Part shown: piece by piece, positions 41,901-53,799 of the stretch
Layout: every line of letters begins with the position of its first letter
Position numbering within the stretch: the stretch's first letter is position 1
DNA from: Epiperipatus broadwayi
Lineage: Eukaryota; Onychophora; Udeonychophora; Euonychophora; Peripatidae
Length of the DNA stretch: 64,000 nucleotides
Direction: 5' to 3'
Assembly: GCA_028023455.1 (NCBI GenBank)
Contig: JAQFVV010012446.1
Coordinates: forward strand, 3,725,501 to 3,789,500
Made by a program: the position numbers and the translations under genes
The notes under the pieces: generated by a model
Seen by the model: the letters and a program-made list of their open reading frames with translations, nothing else
Told to the model about the DNA's origin: nothing
Database searches by the model: none

Positions 41901-42974
41901 CTGAAGGTCTTAAGATGGATCTAGGTTTATTTAATGGCCTCATTGAACTGTTATTATTTGAATCCGCCTTCGGATAAATAATTGTATTTTAGTGATAATT
42001 TTGGATGTATGTTCTTTATAGCAATTATTACACTAATATACATTTCGTAATATATATTTTAGTTTTAAATTAATACATTGGAGATTATTTACAAGTCTTA
42101 GATGCTCATATAATTGAATAATAATCAATATATATATATCTAATGCATATTAATTAGTATATTCAATAGCCAAGTCACTGGGTTGTTGTTAATGAAATCA
42201 GATTCCATGTAGTTGCAAAAATATCATTTGGCGCATGGGTTTGATCTCCGGTCTTAATGTTATTTAATTTTTTTTAGAAAAAGTGATTTAATATTGTGAG
42301 ATATGGGGTTAAATTTAGATAGCCTCCTACGAACCAGAGTATGAAAATAATGAATGTAGTAATTCTTATATTGGGGGGGCACTTTGTATATTTTTTTATG
42401 AGATTATTGATTGTTGGTGAGTTTGGATGAGTCACATTAGTGATAAGTGTGCAACAAAAAAGAAGAAAGAAGTGAGGAACAAGCCATGAGAATGGATTTA
42501 AATTTGTGAAGTATCACTTGTGGAAGAGAAAATATTTAGTAGAAAAGGGCGTTGACATTTATTTTTATAAGAAGTCAAGATATTTGGATTCCAGGTGCCA
42601 AATATCTGAACTTTTTTAATAATATATTTGTTATTACATAACAAGAAAAATTGACCAATATTTGATATACTATTATTATTATTTTCAATTTTATGTTTGC
42701 CAATAGTTAATTTTATTTTGAAATAGATTATGTGAGAGAGTAGTGTGTTTACTTATGAGAATTATTAAGGTTTTGGTAAAATTATTGTTAATGGGTAATG
42801 AAGGGTCTACAGGATTAACAGTGAATCCCATTTTTAACACTTGGGAAGAAACTAATTAGTTTAGTCATTTTATTAATGGCTCTCTGAAGATAAAATGTAA
42901 AAATGCCATGTAATGAGAGACCATTGAATTTAATATGTTTATGCATATTTCTTACGCTTAGAGTCACTACTTTT

Positions 42975-43217
42975 TTATTCCAAATTAGTTTGGTGATAAG
43001 GGAGAATATATATATTGAATGAAGAAGTAAATTTAATAATGGATAAGAAACAATTAATTATAGAAAATATTAAAATGTTGACTAGTGATGCCTTAGCATA
43101 TATTGAAAGGTATGCTTTGGATAATGTATTGATAGTGCATTCTACTAAAACAATAAACTGAAGTAGTTGTAGTAGTTTAAGTATAGGAACTGAATCAAAT
43201 GCAGACCTCATATCCAA
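42975..43217 (-). pseudogene. Non-LTR reverse transcriptase fragment (AFDSV type)
   Basis: The 80-codon minus frame starts M-D-M-R-S-A-F-D-S-V-P and continues L-S-K-A-Y-L-S, resembling the RT block '.DFR.AFDSV....L...L......I..L..LY'. It then loses similarity after a probable frameshift. It is a different LINE lineage from the RTE-like copies. Confidence 0.5.
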
Positions 43218-43839
43218 TTGTACAACAACAGGTCCTGTTTTTCTATATTGCCCAATATGGTCTATTATTACTTTAAACAGAATAACTGCTAATTAAGTAG
43301 CCAAACCTTTTTTTTGCAAACTGAAATTATGATAATGACGTGATTGGATTTTATCTTTAATATGGGGTTGCAACTATTTTGATAAGGATGATTACCTTCG
43401 TATCAGAATTAATATATATTTCATTAAATGGCTAGTTAAATTAATCAGAGTATTTGTCTGTCCTGAATTTGATTTCTAGGCTAGATAACACAGTGAACAA
43501 GCATATATATTATAGACTTCATTATATACTTCGTATCTTTATTCAATTAAAATTTTTTTGAAACATCACCGATAGAATATATGTTTATTGTTTTTAACGT
43601 TATCCATACTATTAAATAATGTGTTTAGAGTATATATATATATATGATGTCAGATTTAATACGATGGTAAAATGTCAGGATGAAGAGCTAAGATGTATTG
43701 GGTTGATTTCTAGTTGAATGAAGAGAAGAAAAAACTCATCTCATCCATTGAACATAACCATTGAACCCAATCTTTTATTTAGGTCTTAAATATCATATGA
43801 TGTCCTAAGCAACTAATGATTATTTTTTATTCGTCCATA

Positions 43840-44650
43840 ATGCTCATTCCTAATCTTCCGGCTCTATGTTCATCCATAAGTCTTTCTGAAAATTTTTGGT
43901 TTCTAATTTCTTTATTCCCTTTTTCTCATTTTTGGAAACTCTGTTTTTTTCTTTCCTAGTGTTATCCAGTTAAATATTTATTTTCATCATCATTTTTGAG
44001 ATATCCTCCACTACATGTCCATACCATTCCGATTGTCTTGTTCCTGTCATTTATTATAGTGTGTTCAATATTCATTATTTCTTGAATTCTTTTTTATTGT
44101 TTACATACTCTCCTCTTGACTTTCATGTAGATCTTCACTAGCAATCACTTTCCATAGCCACCAATTCATTTTCCATAGCCGTCAATTCTCTTTCCATTCT
44201 TTCCTTTAATTTCCAAATCTCACTTCCACAAGTAATGATACTTTTTACCATTGTGCCAAATATTTATTTATTGATTTTTGATTTATTCTGATCCCACAAT
44301 ATTCCATTCAATATTGCTATAGCTTTTCTAATTTGTATATCCCTTTCTTTTATAGCTTCATCTATTGTTATCTTTTATATAATCTTCATGCTTAAAACTT
44401 ATCACACATTTCCCAATTGATTGCCCATTTTCCAATATTATATTCTGTTGAAGTCTTCACATATTTTTTTTTTTGTTTTTGTTAAATTTATTTTACAATC
44501 TTTTCTATATTGCTTTGTTAATTTTCTAGTCATATAGTTCTAGTCATCATGATTCTGAGCCAAAAGTATTTGATCATCAGCATTGCACAATAAAGTATTT
44601 TATCATTATGTTGAGGGATTCCCATTTTTTTATATTTCCTTTTCCCATAT
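43840..44650 (-). pseudogene. Decayed LINE, RT ADDQ region and C-terminus
   Basis: Minus strand at about 44510-44600 reads C-N-A-D-D-Q-I-L-L-A-Q-N, then Y-M-T-R-K-L-T-K-Q-Y-R-K-D, then C-K-I-N-L-T-K-T-K. This is the RT catalytic ADD motif and following helix. Downstream (44020-44400) is the frameshifted C-terminal part. Its 'ADDQ' motif differs from the FADDVVVF of the other copies, so it is another lineage. Confidence 0.65.
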
Positions 44651-45364
44651 TTTGGTTTTAGATATAACTTATGTAATGATCTTATGATTATTATTTATTT
44701 TTTACCGACAGACTTTTTAATAACTGCTATCAATACATAGCATTAGATACATAAGTAATAATCATAGTTATTATATGTATATAAATAATGATGTTTCAGC
44801 ATATACCACCATAATACGTCACGTATTTATGGTTTTAACTTCAATTATAATAATGTAAAAATATTGCAAATTGGAAAAAATAACAACAAAAGGAAAATAA
44901 AGAAAGCTATGCTAATATACAAATACAAACAAGACTTAATTAACAGACATGCAGCAAACATTAAGATCATGGAATTATGGGAAGGTTAGTCTTTCAAAGT
45001 GTTAATTGGCCAAGACTACGAGGATAGGATAGTGAAAGATAGTCGAAAGCCCTCCTAATTGGATACAATTTTTAAAGTTATACTTTACATATAACTAATT
45101 ACTGTATTTATAAATATTCAATTATAAGATTACGTACAGTGGTTTGAAGAAATACAGACATCAAATTATAATATTATTACATACATATATAAGGTATACT
45201 TATGCTGTATAATGATAGTTTTTAAAATGTTTGCTGAATCAACACAACTTTGCATATATATTTTAAATTAAATCAACAAATCTGCTTTATATAAGAGAAC
45301 ATACTTTATATGCACAATGCTCACACAATGTATATCACTAAACATCACATGATCACCATCTTTT

Positions 45365-45622
45365 ATGCTAGCACATAACTGTTATTAAACAGGCAAAACT
45401 CTACATACAGTAGTGCCACCCTGTGCCAACCAGAGTAATCAATGGATGCCAGAAGGTTTGGGCATAAAATCCGCATCTAGTGCCACAAGCCAGAAACTAC
45501 TTTGAGGATATTGGATAAGTAGGTACTAGATGGGGATTTTATGCACAAGTCTTCTGACATCCATTGATTACTCTGGTTGGCACAGGGTGGCACTACTGTA
45601 TAGAGAGTTTTGCCTATTTAAT
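45365..45622. repeat. Family A foldback with partial ribozyme
   Basis: Arms AACAGGCAAAACTCTACATACAG / complement with CCACCCTGTGCCAACC matched by GGTTGGCACAGGGTGG. The centre retains only GCCACAAGCCAGAAACTA, the second half of a hammerhead; the CTGATGA half is gone. Confidence 0.75.
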
Positions 45623-45639
45623 AATTGTATATCATAATT

Positions 45640-46020
45640 ATTTACAATGTCATTCCACTGTAGGTTGAATTTCTAAGTTTTGATCCAGTTTCTCTGATTC
45701 CTGGATTCTTTTCTCCATGTCACTCTAGAAATTTTTTCATATTTCAACATCTTGAGATGTAGTTTAAAAGTTCAAACTATCCATCTACTATCATCTCTTC
45801 TAACAGTATGACCAGCCTAGCTTCATTTCTGTTTCTTAATTTTTTCACTGGTGCTCATGGTATTTGTTTGTTCTTCATTTCTTTTTGTTACTCCTGACAT
45901 ACATTTTTTATGCTTCATTGAGTGGTCTGATATCTTGCAATTGTTCTTCTGTTAAATGTCCAAGTCTTAAATCCCTAAGTAAGAATTGTAAAAATACCAT
46001 CTATTAAAAAGCTTTTTTTA
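45640..46020 (-). pseudogene. RTE-like LINE 3' tail, copy 1 of 2
   Basis: Decayed minus-strand LINE tail, with 3' end near CACTGTAGGTTGAATTTC. It has the same order as the neighbouring copy at 46150 (TCTATTATCATCTCTTCTAACA, TTAAATGTCCAAGTCTTA). Both are 5' truncated and in the same orientation. Confidence 0.6.
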
Positions 46021-46149
46021 TACCATTAATATCCCAGCATTTTTCCAGTTTAGAACATGATTTCGCACTGTCGAGAGTGAACTTGTCCAGGTATGCATTT
46101 GGAATGAGACAATTAGATAAGAATCCCACAGACATCTAAATATACATAT

Positions 46150-46705
46150 ATTATTATCATCATCATCATCAATCTTTATCAATCCACTGCAGGATGAAGG
46201 TCTCTCCAAGTTCAATCCATCTTCTCTGATCTTTAGTTTTTCTTTTCTTATTTCCTCCATCCATTTCACATGTGATCACTTTCTGGATCTTTTACAATCT
46301 ATTGGAATCTAGTTTAAGATTTCAATTGTCCATCTATTATCATTTCTTCTAGCAATATGTTCAGCCCAACTTTACTTTAGTCTTTTGATTCTTTAAACAA
46401 TATCAGTAACGCCTGTTTGTTTTCTTATTTTGCGTTTTTGATCTCTTCTTGTTAATCTTAACATGTATGTCTCCATACTTCTTTGAGTGATCTGAAGTCT
46501 TTATATTGCTCTTCTATTAAGTGTCCAAGTCTTAGATCCATAAGTAAGAACTGGTAAAACACATTTATTAGAAATTTTTCTTTTCAAACACATAGGCATA
46601 TTTCCTTTTAGTATCAAGTTATTTATACCAAAAGCACTCCAAACAAGTTTAATTCTATGATTAATTTCATCCATTGTTTCTATCGCTGTATTATATATTT
46701 AGTAA
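46150..46705 (-). pseudogene. RTE-like LINE 3' tail, copy 2 of 2
   Basis: The 3' microsatellite (ATC)n at 46152-46170 precedes CCACTGCAGGATGAAGG. The translation gives the K-M-W-M-E-E-I-R-K-E tail and, further in, D-E-I-N-H-R-I-K-L-V-W-S-A-F-G-I-N-N, matching the frame at 52502-52801. Confidence 0.7.
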
Positions 46706-46719
46706 TAGTGAAGGATATG

Positions 46720-47545
46720 ATTATGAACAATACATAAGTGAATATAAAAATGGGAATAATTACCAGTATATGAAATTACATACATAGATACGTACCCATA
46801 TTTTATAATCGCATTTTCTATAGAGTAAACACAAGTTTATGTCCCACAATATTACACTGAAGATTTGAATCATCTGAAATAGTTCTAACCTAATATTATA
46901 TATATAAATTATTTTCTTTCATAACTGAAAAAAGAAAGAAAAAGTTTTCAATATCAGTTTCCTGCTTATGGTGAGGGGAAGTATGATAGTTGTCTGCTGA
47001 TTCCTTTTAGAGCATTTGAGCATTAATCATGGTTAATTTTTAAAAGGAGAAATCGTTATCTGATTTTTCACAGACTTTTTCAATAGTGAAATAAAATACT
47101 CTCTGAATTTTTAAAACGAAAATTACTACTTGCTTTGAAAGAGGCATTATTTAATTTCCTCCTCCCTACATTTAAAATTTAAAAAAGCTGAACTTATTTT
47201 ATTATAAATACATACACGCACCACACACGCGCTTCCTTTTCAGTATGATCCCAGAAATTAAAAATAAATGTATTTCATTTACTTATTTACATTTTAATTT
47301 TGTAGTTTTTTTTTTAAAATGATATATTTCAAGAGGGAAGAGGGATCTATAAAATTTTCGTTCTCGTTTTTAGGCGTGCATTCTATAATAAATATGAAGA
47401 TAAGAGGAGTCGGCTTTGACTTTTATGAGTTATCATTTTTTAATTCATAAGATATGGATCATGCTATGGGATATTCTTAACAGTGATCAACTTTTAGTAG
47501 CAGATGGCATTTAAAATTAATACCCAATTTAAGTTAATAAAACAA
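46720..47545. other. AT-rich stretch, nothing recognised
   Basis: No repeat family or gene supported. Confidence 0.3.
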
Positions 47546-47564
47546 CAACAACTATGTAGTCGTT

Positions 47565-47679
47565 GTCAAGCATTGTTAGCTGAGAGGTCATCGCAGCCGC
47601 CTTGCAAGCAAGTAGTTGGTTGCAGACGGTTGTTGGGTTCGCCTCCCGGCCTATGCTATGACATATGATAAAACAAACA
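47565..47679 (+). mobile_element. tRNA-like SINE (type 1) with perfect 15-bp TSD
   Basis: AACTATGTAGTCGTT flanks the copy at 47550-47564 and 47680-47694. Sequence: GTCAAGCATTGTTAGCTGAGAGG, GCCTTGCAAGC, GTTGCAGACGG, GGGTTCGCCTCCCGGCC, ATGCTATGACATATG, then an A/C-rich tail. It is the clearest retroposition footprint in the window. Confidence 0.93.
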
Positions 47680-47849
47680 AACTATGTAGTCGTTCTGGTT
47701 ATAAATGGAAAAACATTATTTATTAATTAAAAAAAACAACAACTGCTGCATGGATTGAGAATAGCTGCTACTTTATAGCCTAGGCTTTACCTAGCAGATT
47801 GTTTTTCACACGATCAATTTTATACAGGATGTTCCAGAGGTATTAATTC

Positions 47850-48062
47850 AAACAGGCAAAACTCTCCATACAGTAGTGCCACTCAATGCAAGCCAAAATA
47901 ATCAATGGATACCAGAAGGCTTGTATATAAAATCCCTATCTAGTACTGACTCATCCAATATCACCAGACTAGTTTCTAGCTTATGGGTTTTCTGGCATCC
48001 ATCGATTACTCTAGCTTCCACTGAGTGGCACTACTGTATGGAGACTTTTGCCTGTTTTAATA
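47850..48062. repeat. Family A foldback, ribozyme truncated
   Basis: Arms start AAACAGGCAAAACTCTCC and end GGAGACTTTTGCCTGTTTTAA. The central minus-strand ribozyme keeps CCAGACTAGTTTCTAGCTTATGG (GAAAC-TA-GTC and half of stem II). It then jumps to TTTTCTGGCATCC, so CTGATGA is deleted. Confidence 0.7.
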
Positions 48063-48729
48063 AGATTTTATGAACAAGATTAAGAAATGGTGATCATGTG
48101 AGGTATTAATTCAATTTTTAAAAAATTGAAATGAAAATGCTACCACATAGAAAATTTAATAATAAACTATTGCCGATATCAATGTGTACTATGATTTTTT
48201 TCTATGAATTTCACATTGCTATAAATTTTTGTAATTTTAAATTAAATTTGAAATTTAATTTAAAACATTTTTTCATCTTATAAATATTCAAAAATTACAT
48301 TTTAAAAAAAACTGAAATTTTGCTATTTACGAATGTCTAAACAGTTAAAAACATGGCATAGGGCCACTAATCTTTCTTTTATTTTTATATAGTACTTTTA
48401 CATTGATTAACCATTCTAGATTGTGACAAGATTTGTCTGTTTTCCTGGTGAGAGTTTTGTAATCTTTCAACATTTGATTTTAATATTAAATCATTTTATA
48501 TCAGAATATAATAAATTAAACTTGATTTGGTAGTAATATACATTTACAAACAAAATAAATTCTAAAAAATCATATTTGAACTTTGCAAATATTGAAAAAG
48601 TAAAATTGTAATAAAAACGAAAACCATTTCATCATTCAACGATCATAAAGAGCAGTTGATTTCATAAAACCCCCCAAAAATTTTTTATTGACATTTGTTT
48701 TTAAAATGTGAATGAATAAATGTCAATAT

Positions 48730-48895
48730 CTAATAAATCCATCAAATTGTCCCCATCACCAGACTGGTTTCAAGCTATGGCTCTCTTCAGTGAGAAGCTA
48801 AGACTTAGATTCAGAATACTAACTCAAGCCAAGAAGATCTGAAATTTTCAGACATCTATATGTCTTCAAATTCAGCTCTTCAACTGAAGAAGATA
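48730..48895 (-). repeat. Family B fragment with hammerhead
   Basis: Minus strand shares TTTCAGACATCTATATGTC..AAATTCAGCT with other B copies and carries the ribozyme at 48756-48795: TCTCA, CTGAAGA, GAGC-CATA-GCTT, GAAAC-CA-GTC, TGG. The core is intact and stem II is extended to four pairs including G-T. Outer stem I is not evident. Confidence 0.6.
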
Positions 48896-48952
48896 TATAT
48901 AATATGCTTTTAATGTTTTCCTGAAAGTTTGTGATAATGGTATTTTAGTTGT

Positions 48953-49275
48953 ATTTTTATATTGGACTATTTCCATAATCTAATATGAGCATTGAATGTC
49001 TTTAGAAAAATTTAGCTTTATTTAAATATTCCAAATACATTCAACTGTTAATAATAGCACATCAAACAAGTTAGTATATGTATGCACAACATTTTGAGAG
49101 ATATTATTTTCCCCTCTTCTTCAGGTTTTGCTGGCCTGATTAGTGACAGTATTAGCATGGGATTTGAACTTGGATCCTTAAATTCTTGAGTATTGAATTT
49201 TAAGGTAACACTTTAATTTTTTTAAAGACATTCAATACTTATATTAGATGATAAAAATAGTCCAATATAAAAATA
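48953..49275. repeat. Family E foldback around a tRNA-like segment
   Basis: Arms TTTTTATATTGGACTATTTCC..ATTGAATGTCTTTAG and their complement at 49220-49275. Inside, minus-strand TTTGAACTTGGATCC and GGTAACACTTTAA resemble a tRNA-derived segment. A decayed family C hammerhead (CTTCTTCAG, CAAAATG) lies at about 49090-49128. A second member spans about 59349-60045. Confidence 0.5.
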
Positions 49276-49504
49276 TGCTTTTGATGTTTTTATATATATA
49301 TATAAACCAAAAATATTTGGTCTCAAATTTTTTTTAAGTAAATTTATTTGAAGATAATTTAGAAAATCATCAGTAATTATAAAATAAGATAAAGTTGGAA
49401 ATGAAAAATCCTTTTGCGTTCATTTTTGTGAAAATAGTCCTAAAAATTTAGAGTACAGCCATATGGTGTACCCGAGAACTATGCTGTATCTAATTAATAT
49501 TTAC

Positions 49505-49575
49505 TAAGGTTGTAACCTTATGAATAAATGTCTGAAAAATTCGAAAGTAGGGACCTCTACAGGTCTTAGCTAGCC
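49505..49575 (+). repeat. Second copy of the GTAGGGACCTCTACAGGT repeat
   Basis: AAGGTTGTAACCTTATG..GTAGGGACCTCTACAGGT is homologous to 4755-4850. The shared 18-bp core is identical while the flanks have diverged. Confidence 0.4.
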
Positions 49576-49639
49576 AAAGAAAAATGTAAACAAGGAAATA
49601 AAAATGTAAACAAGCACAAAAACAATTAATCACTTAACT

Positions 49640-51200
49640 GTTTGAAATTTTTTTTTGTTCCATATAGTGAGAGTTTTCGGAAATGCTCAACATTTTTGAT
49701 TTTATAAAATCTTTATTTTATACTAAAACTCAATAAATTGGACTAGATTTCTTTTTGATTTAATTATATAAGTGAATCATATTCTAGAAAGTCACATTTG
49801 ACCATAAATAAATATTTAAAAATTGACCTGTAAATATAACATTATACTGAAAAAATCATTGCAGATATTTACATAAACAATACAACTACAGATTAACAAA
49901 TTCATTTTTATTCTATGTTTATTTGCGTTTTCTGAATGAATAAAGATATATTTATGATAACTATCAAATTCTGTTTTAAAATCTGACATTTGTGGGGGGT
50001 CAAGTTTATTGACTTTTATTTTTAAAAATAAAACAGGAATGAATAAATTGAAAGTTTTATCTGTATATATTTTTTTATACTGATCAACCAACTAGTATGT
50101 AAAAATAATCAAAACTACTTTATAAATAAACAAAAACATTAAAAATTAAATTTCAGAATATTTGCATGTAAATTAAGCCTGAATGCCTTCTGGGCATTTT
50201 ATTGTCAGAACAACAAAGGAGATAGTCTATAAGATGCTGTCTTCTTTTCTGTCAGCTTTAACATCAATAAAAGCATTATGTTAAAAGCTATTTTATAGTA
50301 AAAAATGTGGGTAATTATTACTTAGGATAATGTTAATAGTGCAGTCTAAAGTTACAGGACAACATTATTTTTTCCGAAAAAAACTTTCTTTGATTTTAAA
50401 CAAAGGTGAGGATTAATTGATTAAAATTTGCAAATTTTATGATATTTAGCAGCCATTTTTCCTTCTCTGAGCACTTCATATGATTATATATGTTAATTCA
50501 ATTTCTTTAGCTTGTGTTGAAAGTATATACATTTTATTCTTTTATTATATCCTTTCTGAATTTGATGTGCTGTGTTTTTTGCACATACAAAATTTTAGAA
50601 CATTCTAAAAGTTGATACTCTCAAAAATGTCAAAATAATTAGAGAGATTTTAATTTCTTGATAATATGATCATTACTATGTTTATATAAGAGACAAAAGT
50701 CATTGGGAAAAAAGAATGTTGTTTAGGGCATATTTAAAAGCTATGAAAGTCAGACATTTCACTACTTACTTTATTTTAAAAATAAAAATACAAATGTTAT
50801 TTTTTTTTATTGCTTCAATGAATGCATGAATGAACACATACTCATTAAATATATGTAAATGTGCCCATAATTTTTAAAATTTTGCATATACTGTAATCTT
50901 GATTTATATTACTACTATACATGTAAAAGAGCATCCATGTTATATATATATATGTGTGTGTGGATGTTGAAAACTACTGTATGCTTGCAGTTCAAATTAC
51001 AGTACATATTCTATTCTAATCACTATTTATCAACACAGTGTAATTTATTAGACCCCATAAATGTTGAACACAAAGGGGGCTTGGAACAAAATATTGTGCA
51101 GATTATGGCACCACTGTATATTGTATATCGACTTGAGGAGTAAGTTCAGGTTTGATCATATCTTTAGTGTTGTTGATGAGTCTATTAGTGTTGGGAGGTG
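49640..51200. other. AT-rich stretch, nothing recognised
   Basis: Short frames only. I see no repeat family member. Confidence 0.3.
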
Positions 51201-51249
51201 AATGAAAAGTGACTTCAAAGTCACAAGAGAATTTATTAATAAGACTTTT

Positions 51250-51606
51250 AGGTAGTCTAACCCGAGGTACATGATGGCGCTAGAGGCACTTTTTCTGTGT
51301 TAGCACACAGAACATACAGGGTAGGGGCCTCGAAAACAGACTATGCCTTTTCCAGCTGCTAGGTGGCGCTGTTCACCATGCATATGCACAGGAACCTTCC
51401 ACAAATCTAGCTGGCAGCTTACATCATCTGATTCCAAGAACCTAGCTGGTGCTGATTGCCACAAACACATCTATCTTATGTGTCATCTGCTATCAGAAAC
51501 TACCAAGATTCTAGCCCACTATGTAGCGCTGTTTCTCCACATTACACACAGAAAAACAGCAACCTCTAAATGCCTCCTTGCTAGCGTTTATGAACATAGT
51601 ACTTAA
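51250..51606. repeat. GC-richer block of short diverged repeats
   Basis: On the minus strand the phrase GCCAGCTAG-TT-TTGGAA recurs with variations at several points, together with two AGCGC-CACCTAG/ACATAG-type boxes. It looks like a small tandem or terminal-repeat structure of an unknown element. The 87-codon plus frame (51343-51606) lies in this block and is probably incidental. Confidence 0.4.
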
Positions 51607-52494
51607 AACATTGATGGCCTATAATATACAGGTGTGATTAATTTATAAGTCATAACTATTTAAATATACAGTCAAACATAATAGTTTTACATTCTATTTC
51701 ACCATTTCATGAATCGATGTATTTTTAAATTATGACTTTTTAAAAAGTGATCAGTTTTTTTAATCATTTACTCTAAAAGTGGTTTTTTTTTTGTAAATAA
51801 AAAAAAACGTAATTTTTACGACAATCTAAAAATCAGTCTGTAAAAAAAACTAATTTTTTTTTCCTACGGCAGTATTTTTCTTTCAAAACTGTATTATTTT
51901 AAAAGATGATTGTTTGTAAAACTTTTTTTTTACACTTTCAGTTAATATTTCCAATAAATTTTAAAGTAATACAAATTATATTTCGGTTTATAGATTACTA
52001 TTTCGAAAAATAAAGTGTTATTTGCGTGCTGGGTATACCACGTGCTGTTACTCACAAGCAATAATTCGAAGATCTGTTTATCAAAACTTCCTTTCACAAT
52101 AATATTCAAGGCATAAATATTAATTTAAGTTGTATTTAAAATTTTAGAATCATTTTAATAACTAAAAATGTCATATACCCACAACGAAATTTCAAAATAA
52201 TAGGTTTAATAAGTATGGGAAAATAAGATATTATACAGACTCAGAAAAAAAAAGATTTAGAGCAAAATATATATACATTTAATATCTTTATTGATGGTTG
52301 GAATGTAAAAAGTTTCTTTCAAAACTGATGCTTGTGTTAGGCTTGTATACTGTTAAAATTAAAACTATTAGTCCTCATAAATAATTTGGAAGACATTGCC
52401 TGTCAAAATTGGATGATCATTGAAAATTATATATGATCTTAATAGCCTAAAATTCAGAAGCCTGATAGTACTGTCTTTGCCAGTGCACTGAAAA

Positions 52495-52975
52495 TCTTCC
52501 TTTACAAACACATAGGTATATTTCCTTTTAGTATCAAATTATTTCTACCAAAAGTACTCCAACCAAGTTTAATTCTATGATTAATTTCATCCATTATGTT
52601 TCCATCTGTATTAATAATCTGACCAAGGTGTTTGTAACTGTTAACTTCTTCTAACTCATCATAATCAATCTTTATTTTCATATTTTGAGCAAATCCATTA
52701 AACATTACTTTAGTCTTTTTAACATTTATCTTTAGTCCTACTTTCATCTGATAACTCCTGCAACATTTCCTGCAGCTCTGAAGCATAAGTTGCAAAAACA
52801 ACTACATCATCTGCAAAATCTAAATGACTTAAATAATCTCCATTTACTTTCACTCCTTTAGCTTCCCATTTTAATCCACAAAATATTTTTTGCAGCACTG
52901 CTGTAAAAAGTTTTGGAGATATGGAGTCACCTTGTCTTACACCCTTCTCACTGTTGACTTTAATAATCTTTGTTA
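52495..52975 (-). pseudogene. RTE-like LINE, RT catalytic region and thumb
   Basis: Minus strand from 52975: G-V-R-Q-G-D-S-I-S-P-K-L-F, L-K-W-E-A-K-G-V-K-V-N-G, then S-H-L-D-F-A-D-D-V-V-V-F-A (catalytic FADD codons at about 52806-52817). After one frameshift comes L-K-I-N-V-K-K-T-K-V-M-F-N-G, Y-K-H-L-G-Q-I-I, D-E-I-N-H-R-I-K-L-G-W-S. This is the palm-thumb order of RTE-type LINE RT. It is truncated on both sides, ending at the M-C-L-K-R segment where the 2757-3256 tail would begin. Confidence 0.85.
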
Positions 52976-53404
52976 AAATATAAATTTATTGATAAATATT
53001 TCATAAGAGTTTTCCAATCAGCTTCTAAATGCTTATAACTAAATCCTCTAATTCATTCACAGACAGAATTATTTAGACTGCAAGTAAGACTTTGTTAAGA
53101 GAAAGCAAAATTATGGTGGAAAATGAGACACCAACAATACAAATCTAACATCACTTATGTTGAGAGAAAAATCTATTGAATCTTAAACTAGACAAATCTA
53201 TAAGCATTCTTCCTGCTAACAAGAGCAATGTAACATTTGTAAATGGATAATAGTAATTATAATACAATAAGAGCTTCCCCCAACAGACTAAAAATCCCAT
53301 ACTAGCTATGAATCACAACTGTAAATATTATTCAGAAAGCATTCCTGATCGCAGCAAGCCCCATCAGTCATTGATGAAGCTTCGTTAATTTTTTTGACAT
53401 TTAC

Positions 53405-53735
53405 CATTAAAGTTTTTCTGCTTTTGTAATTTGAATTTCATAACGTTTTCTTGTTTGTTTGTTTTTTAATTTGTATTTTAGAAGGATTTGTTCGATTTAG
53501 GCATTTTAATTTGTTGATTTCAGTGATTTTTGGAGAGAAATTCTTCATGGGGTGTGTTGGTATTTGATGCATTTTCACCGATTTCTGTTTTTATAATTTG
53601 AAATTTTATAGCATTTTCTTGTTGTTTTTTTTTAATTTGTATTTTAAAAGGATTTGTTCGATTTATTTTTGCCTTAGGCATTTTTAATTTGTCGATTTCA
53701 GCGATTTTCGGATAGAAATTTATCACTTGCACGCT
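53405..53735 (-). repeat. Tandem duplication (~180 bp) with a basic ORF fragment
   Basis: Two diverged copies share TTTAATTTGTATTTTA.AAGGATTTGTTCGATTT and GATTTCAG.GATTTT.GGA.AGAAATT. The minus frame 53795-53520 contains K-I-N-R-T-N-P-F-K-I-Q-I-K-K and F-Y-P-K-I-A-E-I-D-K-L-K. I do not recognise the protein. It may be part of an unidentified element. Confidence 0.4.
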
Positions 53736-53799
53736 TCTTTGGGATTGTTGATGGTACTGCAGCATTGCCCAGTGGCCACATTGGGCGTAAGTCACAACT

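Noticed and set aside
45486-45512. Family A hammerhead at 45486
   Set aside because: Only the GAAAC half is present. CTGATGA is deleted, so I describe it as a partial copy and not as a ribozyme.
4410-47679. The tRNA-like sequences as functional tRNA genes
   Set aside because: They have mismatched acceptor and anticodon stems, A-rich tails and target duplications, and are dispersed in both orientations, which is SINE behaviour.
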